Source: Desulfobacterales bacterium (GTDB taxonomy: Bacteria > Desulfobacterota > Desulfobacteria > Desulfobacterales > C00003106). From it: a DNA stretch of 7,215 bases. Below are positions 1 through 4,685 of the stretch, piece after piece. The position numbers and the translations under genes were made by a program. Numbering within the stretch: the stretch's first letter is position 1; each line of letters begins with the position of its first letter. The notes under the pieces were generated by a model. The model was not told the origin of the DNA and did no database searches. It worked only from the letters and a program-made list of their open reading frames with translations. Location: the NCBI GenBank assembly GCA_030613165.1, contig JAUWMN010000076.1, positions 1-7,215 on the forward strand, given 5' to 3'.

Positions 1-447
1 GAGATATTTAACAACCTCGGTCATATGTTCGTCTTGCTTCAATCAATTGCCCTGCTCGAAGAAAAATATTCTCTCACTACACGAATCTGTGCCCCTACGC
101 AACAGTCAGAATACGAAGGTAGACGGATTGCGGATCTTGAGGGCGAAGGGTGGATGCTAGAGGCCTTTGGAGGGGCGAATATTACCAACAATGGTAAACT
201 TGCAAAAGATTTGCGTACACTATTAGGTGGCGAATCGAAAGGCCATCGCACTTTTCTGGCATTTCGAACTTCGTCTTGGTCAACGCCCCAAAAGTGGGAT
301 GAAGCCGCCATCCAGCCGATCAGTCACCGATGTCCACCAAGTCACGGAGGACCTTTTACGACCCAGGCGCAGGGACAAGTACGAGGGCGCCTGAACGGTG
401 TGACGGTTCTTGAAGTCAGCGAGATAAACGTGCTGACTGGTGATTAA
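1..447 (+). CDS. C-terminal part of an unrecognised protein (5' end probably outside the window)
   Basis: The reading frame is open from the first base to a TAA at 445-447. An ATG at 25 would give 140 residues, but no Shine-Dalgarno sequence precedes it and eight sense codons lie upstream in frame, so a gene entering from the left is more likely. The visible product is soluble, with no membrane segment or signal peptide. The first half has a hydrophobic helix (LLQSIALLEE) and a stretch that looks like a folded domain (around GWMLEAFGG and NNGKLAKDLRTL). The last 50 residues are rich in Gly, Pro, Gln and Arg. I do not recognise a family. Base composition is more balanced than in the AT-rich genes that follow. 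It could also be a decayed remnant, since I cannot see the N-terminus. Confidence 0.5.
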   Translation, partial: EIFNNLGHMFVLLQSIALLEEKYSLTTRICAPTQQSEYEGRRIADLEGEGWMLEAFGGANITNNGKLAKDLRTLLGGESKGHRTFLAFRTSSWSTPQKWDEAAIQPISHRCPPSHGGPFTTQAQGQVRGRLNGVTVLEVSEINVLTGD

Positions 448-513
448 TCAAAAAATGGAACAATAGGGGTGAATTCAAATCCAAAGTGCACCACATAAAT
501 AAATGCCGACTCC

Positions 514-542
514 TTGAAAAAACATGGAATAAAAATGATAAT
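514..542 (+). promoter_or_regulatory. Predicted sigma70-type promoter for the RhuM-family gene
   Basis: TTGAAA (514-519) and GATAAT (537-542) each match the -35 and -10 consensus at five of six positions and are separated by exactly 17 bp in an AT-rich stretch. Transcription would start near 549, leaving a leader of about 45 nt before the ATG at 594. The rest of the 448-593 gap is AT-rich and shows no other structure. This is a motif-based prediction only. Confidence 0.5.
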
Positions 543-593
543 TTAAAAGTACATAAGTGAATTTCTAAATATACTGAAATGGAAAGCAGATAA

Positions 594-1607
594 ATGGAAC
601 AAACCTCAGAAATATTAATTTACCAGACAGAAGACAATGAAACCCGAATTGAAACACGCCTGCTGGATGAAACGGTTTGGCTGACCCAACAGCAAATGGC
701 AGAGTTGTTTGCAAAGGATAAACGCACGATTTCAGAGCATATCGGCAATATTTATAAAGAAGGAGAGCTTGTAAAAGAATCAACTGTCCGGAAATTCCGG
801 ACAGTTCAAAAGGAAGGACCTCGCACTGTAGAACGGGACAGAGATCATTTTAATCTGGATGTCATCATTTCGGTTGGCTACCGTGTTAAATCTCATCGCG
901 GCACACAATTTCGCAAATGGGCAACCGAACGCTTAAAAGAGTATATCATCAAAGGCTTTACCATGAATGATGAGTTGCTGAAACAAGCAGGCGGCGGCAA
1001 CTATTTTGATGAACTATTGCAGCGTATCAGAGATATCCGCTCATCAGAAAAAGTTTTCTGGCGAAAAGTTTTGGATATCTATGCCACCAGTATTGATTAT
1101 GAACCATCAGTTGAAATGTCAAAAGCGTTTTTTAAAACCATTCAAAATAAAATGCATTGGGCCGCCCATGGCAATACTGCCGCTGAAATTATTTATGAAC
1201 GAGCTGATGCCACAGAACCTTTTATGGGGATTACATCATTTAAAAGGGATAAACCCACGAAGCAGGAAGCCGGCATTGCCAAAAACTATCTGAGTGAAAG
1301 AGAACTGGATACCCTCAATAGGATCGTAACAGCTTACCTGGAAGTGGCCGAGTTGCAGGCGCTAAATCAGCAACCAATGTACATGTGTGACTGGATTGAA
1401 AGACTTGACGACTTTTTAAAAATGACCGGTAGAGAAATATTAAACCATGCTGGAGAGATCAGCCACACGATGGCTATCGAAAAAGTCGAAAAAGAATACG
1501 AAATCTTTAGAGAAAGAAATAAAAATGAACTTTCCAGGGGTGAAAAAGATTTTATTGAGCATCTTGAAACATCCACAAAGAAGCTTGAAAACAAGAATAC
1601 TGAATAA
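594..1607 (+). CDS. rhuM: RhuM family protein (virulence RhuM / Fic-island-type accessory protein)
   Basis: The 337-residue product is a full-length RhuM-family protein (Pfam Virulence_RhuM), named after a Salmonella pathogenicity-island gene. Its biochemical role is unknown. Residues 28-60 (VWLTQQQMAELF followed by KRTISEHIGNIYKEGEL) form a winged-helix-like DNA-binding segment. Residues 62-110 carry the family signatures STVRKFRTVQ, FNLDVIISVGYRVKS and RGTQFRKWA. Residues 120-300 are mostly helical, and the C-terminus (about 295-337) is a highly charged Lys/Glu helix, possibly a coiled coil. The ATG at 594 is preceded by GGAAAG at a suitable distance. RhuM genes are often carried on islands beside restriction-modification genes, but none is visible here. 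An attC-like hairpin starts about 11 bases after the stop, so this could be an integron cassette. The gene contains a 25-bp perfect palindrome. The family call is secure; the function is not. Confidence 0.9.
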   Translation: MEQTSEILIYQTEDNETRIETRLLDETVWLTQQQMAELFAKDKRTISEHIGNIYKEGELVKESTVRKFRTVQKEGPRTVERDRDHFNLDVIISVGYRVKSHRGTQFRKWATERLKEYIIKGFTMNDELLKQAGGGNYFDELLQRIRDIRSSEKVFWRKVLDIYATSIDYEPSVEMSKAFFKTIQNKMHWAAHGNTAAEIIYERADATEPFMGITSFKRDKPTKQEAGIAKNYLSERELDTLNRIVTAYLEVAELQALNQQPMYMCDWIERLDDFLKMTGREILNHAGEISHTMAIEKVEKEYEIFRERNKNELSRGEKDFIEHLETSTKKLENKNTE

Positions 1608-1618
1608 AAAGAATCACA

Positions 1619-1671
1619 TAACGCTGCTAATCAGCCGACGCAAAAAGCCGCGCGGCTGATTAGCAGCGTTA
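1619..1671 (+). repeat. Large hairpin resembling an integron attC recombination site
   Basis: Two perfectly complementary 18-nt arms (1620-1637 and 1653-1670) are followed inward by a single unpaired A (1638), three more pairs (1639-1641 with 1650-1652) and an 8-nt loop. The layout TAAC ... AGCCGACGC ... GCGCGGCT ... GCGTTA matches, by memory, the core of aadA-type attC sites, including the unpaired base in the L-box region that sets strand choice in attC folding. It starts 11 bases after the RhuM stop and ends 13 bases before the next start, as expected between cassettes. Against this, the outer R-box heptamers each miss the consensus by one position, the spacer that is usually unpaired is fully paired here, and 53 nt is short for attC. 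There is no T-run after the hairpin, so a simple rho-independent terminator is a poor alternative. Confidence 0.5.
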
Positions 1672-1684
1672 AAAGCAAAAAAAT

Positions 1685-2023
1685 ATGAAAACCATAAATA
1701 GAACTATTGTAACAATAATCCCGAAAAAGCCATATATTGACTGGGCTAATAGCTTTGATGACGATGGACCCAAACTATATGCTGATACTATACATGCAAC
1801 TTCACTTCTCATCCCCGAAAATTATGATGAGAACAATTATGAATTGTTCATGAAAAAAAACTACAAAAAGATTTTTGAGAAAGAGCTATCATCATGGATG
1901 GAAGCCCCAGATATATGGCCAAAGAATAGAGACTATAATAAATTTAAAAAATGGTTTGAAATTATTCCTTCAGATACGATTTTCGAACTCGGGGAAGGTC
2001 CAATCGTAATAGAAGATTATTGA
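1685..2023 (+). CDS. Small acidic hypothetical protein, possible integron cassette product
   Basis: The 112-residue cytoplasmic protein has no signal peptide or membrane segment and is rich in Asp, Glu, Tyr and Trp. I recognise the general pattern from a recurring uncharacterised family of small proteins: an N-terminal strand followed by KPYIDWANS (about 14-22), a middle IPENYDENNYE segment, and a C-terminal WP.NRDYNKFKKWFEI block (about 79-94). I know of no demonstrated function, and members sometimes carry unreliable database names. The gene is strongly AT-rich compared with the ParA block. It lacks a clear Shine-Dalgarno sequence (A-rich leader only) and starts just after the attC-like hairpin. 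All three are common in integron cassette genes. It probably depends on transcription from the RhuM promoter, since no promoter is visible in the 77-bp gap. Confidence 0.7.
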   Translation: MKTINRTIVTIIPKKPYIDWANSFDDDGPKLYADTIHATSLLIPENYDENNYELFMKKNYKKIFEKELSSWMEAPDIWPKNRDYNKFKKWFEIIPSDTIFELGEGPIVIEDY

Positions 2024-2240
2024 GCTTTTAACAAATCAGTGGAGAGAGACCGAGGGGCATAGGGGACGGATATTGATTTCAACAAAGGATGGTAAGAAGT
2101 ATCTAAGTGCCCAAGTATCAAAAGTTGTGATATCCAACCATGGTTTATGATGAGCTCGGTTGTTTAAATATTCTCTTACCGTGACGACAAAGCCAGAGGC
2201 AGCCTCCCCATAACCACAATATCTTGTGATTGATCTGCCC

Positions 2241-2269
2241 TTGACACACAATATCTTTTTTGATAAAAA
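2241..2269 (+). promoter_or_regulatory. Predicted sigma70-type promoter of the ParA-CBM48 gene
   Basis: A perfect -35 box TTGACA (2241-2246) is followed after 17 bp by TAAAAA (2264-2269), which matches the -10 consensus at four of six positions and has the extended -10 TG at 2261-2262. Transcription would start near 2276, giving a leader of about 90 nt. A dyad at 2280-2298 lies immediately downstream. Confidence 0.55.
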
Positions 2270-2279
2270 TTTATAAAGC

Positions 2280-2298
2280 GATAAAATAGTTTTTTATC
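2280..2298 (+). promoter_or_regulatory. Inverted repeat at the predicted transcription start, possible operator
   Basis: GATAAAA (2280-2286) and TTTTATC (2292-2298) are perfect 7-bp arms around a 5-nt spacer. They lie at about +4 to +22 of the predicted transcript. The position suits a repressor operator, and ParA-family operons are often autoregulated, but an AT-rich sequence can form such a dyad by chance. Confidence 0.3.
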
Positions 2299-2367
2299 AT
2301 CTTCCAAGAACGGTGCTTTATAAGAACGAAGCAAAGGTCTCAAGGTCTCTAAGGGAGGGCAGGCGTG

Positions 2368-3450
2368 ATGAAAAGAATTGCTTTGATTAATCAAAAGGGT
2401 GGCTGTGGGAAAACTACAACAGCAATAAATTTAGCCAGTTGTCTATCAATGGAGGGGAAGAAAGTCTTGCTGATTGACCTCGACCCTCAAGGGCATTCAG
2501 CAATGGGACTGGGGGTAAATCCCGACGAGATAGAGAAAAGCATCTTTGAGGTCTTACTCCATAAGGTTTCCATAAGTGAGGCCATACAGCCTGTGAGGAA
2601 GAACCTTGACGCTGTTTTCAGCAATGTTGTCTTGAGCGCCTTTGAGCAGATAATGGCAGGCGCCCCGGATAGGGAGTATAAACTTGTCCGGTGTCTTGAG
2701 GAGATTGGCAACCATTACGACTATCTCATTATTGATAGTTGCCCTAGTGTTGGCCTTTTGACCTTTAATGGGTTGATGGCATCACAAGAAATAATAATTC
2801 CGGTCGACCCCAGTTCCTTTTCGCTTCAGGGATTGGATAAGCTGCTTGAAACCCTGCAACTCCTTGAGAAGAGCGCGGGCCACAAACTTTCCATAAAGAT
2901 TCTGGCGACAAACATTGACCGCAGAACCAGATTTGCCAGGAGAGTGGTAGAGGAGTTGAAGGCTAATTTCCCTGACCACTGCTTTAAGACTATTATCAAT
3001 GCCTCCACCCGCTTGAGGGAAGCCGCAAGTCACGGAAAAACTATAGGTGAATATGACAAGCGCTGCGTAGGCTTCCGAGACTATCACAACTTAACCGAAG
3101 AAATACTCACCGAAGTAGCTGAAAAAAGGGCTGAGATTTCTATTTTTGAGTCGCTTGTGAACTTTGATAAACCCCACGGAGAGCTTGAGGACAAGGAGAT
3201 TGTGTTCACATTGGAGGCCCCCGAGGAAGAAAGGGTCCAGATTGCCGGCGACTTTAATGGTTGGATGCCGGAGAATCTCCGTTTAACTCACTCCCAGGGC
3301 AGGCCCATGTGGCAGAAGATTAAACGGCTCAAACCAGGCGCCTACCAGTATAAGTACTTGATTGATAACCAATGGGTTGCTGATCCGGGAAACGATAACA
3401 CAGTCGACGATTTGTTCGGAGGTGTAAATTCTATTATTCGTGTAGGATGA
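2368..3450 (+). CDS. ParA-family ATPase fused to a C-terminal AMPK-beta/CBM48 glycogen-binding domain
   Basis: Numbered from the ATG at 2368, the product has 360 residues. A GTG at 2365 is also possible, but AGGGAGG at 2352-2358 is better spaced for the ATG. Residues 1 to about 260 form a ParA/Soj-type ATPase: deviant Walker A KGGCGKT (10-16, signature Lys10, catalytic Lys15), DLDPQG (37-42), Walker B LIIDSCPS (120-127) and a PVDPSSFSLQGL segment (145-156). ParA proteins dimerise on ATP, usually bind DNA or a surface, and position cargo. After a short linker, residues 277-360 form an AMPK1_CBM/CBM48 domain. DFNGW (Trp299), YQYKY (Lys329), NQW (Trp336) and GVNSII (Asn354) align with the glycogen-contact residues Trp100, Lys126, Trp133 and Asn150 of AMPK beta1; Leu146 is replaced by Phe350. 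ParA proteins usually end near 260 residues, so this is a real extension. No parB or origin lies nearby, which argues against a chromosome-partition role. The cargo is inferred to be an alpha-glucan; the domain call is strong, the role is not. Confidence 0.92.
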   Translation: MKRIALINQKGGCGKTTTAINLASCLSMEGKKVLLIDLDPQGHSAMGLGVNPDEIEKSIFEVLLHKVSISEAIQPVRKNLDAVFSNVVLSAFEQIMAGAPDREYKLVRCLEEIGNHYDYLIIDSCPSVGLLTFNGLMASQEIIIPVDPSSFSLQGLDKLLETLQLLEKSAGHKLSIKILATNIDRRTRFARRVVEELKANFPDHCFKTIINASTRLREAASHGKTIGEYDKRCVGFRDYHNLTEEILTEVAEKRAEISIFESLVNFDKPHGELEDKEIVFTLEAPEEERVQIAGDFNGWMPENLRLTHSQGRPMWQKIKRLKPGAYQYKYLIDNQWVADPGNDNTVDDLFGGVNSIIRVG

Positions 3451-3489
3451 TTTTGTAAAACGTCTCGAAACGCCTTTGATTTATATCGA

Positions 3490-4431
3490 ATGGACGTGAA
3501 AAAAAAGCGGGAAAGAAGATTAGAAGAGGTTGCTCATCTTTTCTTGTCTCGCCTGAGTCCTCTGGATCAAACAACAAGGCCCGCCTCAAGAGAGTTCCAG
3601 GCCGATTCCGGCGCCATTACTCCTTTCTCTGACAGGATTACACGAACCCCGTGTCTCCTATTTGCTTCAAACAGCTTCTTTGCTGAACAGACTTTTCTTG
3701 CCTGTAATTTGGCCCTTGAGCTGGCAAGGCAAGGTTTTTCCGTGGGAATCGTCGAGACTGTTGCCACGGTTCCAAGCGCCTTTTTTCTCTTGGGGTCTCA
3801 TTTCCCCGCTTCGATTGACACGGAAAGTATATTGTCATTGATGTGTAGGTTGTCTCCGACGTCGTCAATGTTCCGGGGCCTTGGGGCGCTAAAATTAATA
3901 GATATTACAAGCGCCGGCTGTAAAAAAATCAAAACCATTCTTTTGGAAAAGGGCTTTGATCCTACCGATTGCCTCACAGCAGTAAATAGCCTGGCACGTG
4001 ATTTTCATTTCCTCATAATAAACGCGAGCTCCGACATCTTCAAACTTATGAAATTGGTTTATCCAACAAATCCTTTTTTCATACTCCCTGTAATGGTCAA
4101 TTCGAAAGCATTAATAGAAACGGGTGTCATGATTAAGCAGATTGCCAAGACTGTGGCTTGTCCGGAGATCGGCCTTTTAATGATCGAAGAAAGCCGTTCT
4201 CACAAGGCTGAGGTGACTTTTAACGCAATAGAGACAATGGCCCGCGGGATTCTCTCAGCCGATATCCATTTTATGGGCACGATCCCCAGGGGAACAGATT
4301 TAGCCCGGCCAATCCTTACACGGACACCCGTGCTCCTGGAGGCGGGAAATGCGCCCGTGTTCAGGTCAATAAGAAAACTAACGGACAGTGTGGTCAACTT
4401 AGGTATGAGAAAATCCTTGATGACTTTGTAA
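3490..4431 (+). CDS. MinD/ParA-fold protein with degenerate nucleotide-binding motifs (probable pseudo-ATPase)
   Basis: The 313-residue product has a charged N-terminus (KKKRERRLEEVAHLFLS, 4-20), a variable linker to about residue 50, then a MinD/ParA-like fold. LLFASNSFFAEQTFLACNLA (56-75) sits where MinD proteins have SGKGGVGKT followed by NLA, and no P-loop glycine/lysine signature remains. GFSVGIVET (82-90) replaces the strand ending in DxD, and FLIINAS (174-180) replaces Walker B, with Asn178 for Asp. The end, FMGTIPRGTDLARPILTRTPVL (261-282), matches the MinD-type GxIPxDxxxxxAxxxGxPV element. The fold is kept but ATP hydrolysis is probably lost. It starts 39 nt after the ParA-CBM48 stop, in the same frame and without a clear Shine-Dalgarno sequence, so translational coupling is likely. 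By inference it is a non-catalytic partner of the upstream ATPase. The fold assignment is by pattern, so another P-loop-like family is possible. Confidence 0.7.
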   Translation: MDVKKKRERRLEEVAHLFLSRLSPLDQTTRPASREFQADSGAITPFSDRITRTPCLLFASNSFFAEQTFLACNLALELARQGFSVGIVETVATVPSAFFLLGSHFPASIDTESILSLMCRLSPTSSMFRGLGALKLIDITSAGCKKIKTILLEKGFDPTDCLTAVNSLARDFHFLIINASSDIFKLMKLVYPTNPFFILPVMVNSKALIETGVMIKQIAKTVACPEIGLLMIEESRSHKAEVTFNAIETMARGILSADIHFMGTIPRGTDLARPILTRTPVLLEAGNAPVFRSIRKLTDSVVNLGMRKSLMTL

Positions 4432-4462
4432 AAAGTTCCTGATGAGTCTATCTTGGTCTTAT

Positions 4463-4503
4463 CATTTGTCATTTATCATTAAAAAAATGACAGATGACAA
4501 ATG
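4463..4503 (+). repeat. Imperfect 18-bp inverted repeat in the intergenic spacer
   Basis: Arms 4463-4480 and 4486-4503 match at 16 of 18 positions, and one of the two mismatches is a G-U pair in RNA. The loop is five A residues. The left arm is built of CATTTGTCATTTATCATT, and the tandem 7-mer ATGATCA ATGATCA follows at 4508-4521. It lies 31 bases after the pseudo-ATPase stop codon. There is no U-tract after the stem, so it may be an RNA-stabilising or genome-wide repeat rather than a classical terminator. Confidence 0.55.
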
Positions 4504-4534
4504 TGAAATGATCAATGATCAATATTCCCGCCTT

Positions 4535-4568
4535 AGGAGGCTATCCGAGAATTCTCGGACAGCCTCCT
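4535..4568 (+). terminator. Strong hairpin between the ParA block and the cyclase gene, possible terminator
   Basis: Seventeen-base arms (4535-4551 and 4552-4568) are adjacent and complementary except for one A-C mismatch. The outer stem is AGGAGGCT/AGCCTCCT and the centre is the palindrome GAATTC. This would be a very stable stem in RNA. The downstream sequence (TACTCTATGT) is only moderately T-rich, so termination efficiency is uncertain. The symmetry also suits a DNA-level palindrome. It separates two probable transcription units. Confidence 0.45.
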
Positions 4569-4584
4569 TACTCTATGTAAAATC

Positions 4585-4621
4585 GTTAAAGAGTTTTAAC
4601 AGATTACCGATTAGACTAATC
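4585..4621 (+). promoter_or_regulatory. Two short dyads upstream of the adenylate cyclase gene
   Basis: GTTAAA-GAGT-TTTAAC (4585-4600) and GATTAG-A-CTAATC (4609-4621) are perfect inverted repeats separated by 8 bp and lie 65-100 bp upstream of the cyclase start. They could be operator sites. I do not see a convincing -35/-10 pair between them and the start codon, so the cyclase promoter remains undefined. Confidence 0.3.
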
Positions 4622-4685
4622 AAGGCAAGATAGCTCTATTTGCAGCTTTCGCAAAGGCAAAGGTCTTACAAAGAGATTCATATCT

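Larger units (their letters stand above)
2024..2364 (+). other. Non-coding stretch between the accessory region and the ParA block
   Basis: This gap of about 340 bp holds no convincing gene. Minus-strand frames of about 70 codons cross it but have no ribosome binding site and no recognisable domain. Its first part contains a GC-richer tract, roughly 2050-2075 (including AGGGGACGGATATTGATTTC), which reminds me of sequences flanking REP-associated transposase genes in related bacteria; this is unverified. The second half is AT-rich and holds the promoter, a dyad and a tandem 8-mer (AAGGTCTC at 2334-2341 and 2342-2349) upstream of the ParA gene. Confidence 0.5.

Noticed and set aside
1619..1671. 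Rho-independent terminator after the RhuM gene
   Set aside because: The stem is strong, but the sequence after it on the + strand is A-rich with no T-run, and the reverse orientation has only a weak T-rich stretch. The attC-like layout explains the bulge and gene spacing better.
2024..2050. Second attC site after the small acidic-protein gene, suggested by TTTTAAC followed by AATCAG
   Set aside because: No matching right half or GTTRRRY-type end is found downstream within a plausible distance, so at most a truncated site could be claimed.
2036..2394. Two overlapping minus-strand frames of about 70 codons in the gap before the ParA gene
   Set aside because: No ribosome binding site or recognisable domain is present, and one overlaps the promoter and start of the ParA gene.
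2368..3450. Chromosome or plasmid partition locus
   Set aside because: No parB-like gene, no parS-like repeats and no origin features are visible. The C-terminal CBM48 domain points to a different cargo.
4442..4633. Plus-strand frame of 63 codons in the spacer before the cyclase
   Set aside because: It reads straight through the two hairpins and its composition reflects those repeats. No ribosome binding site is visible.
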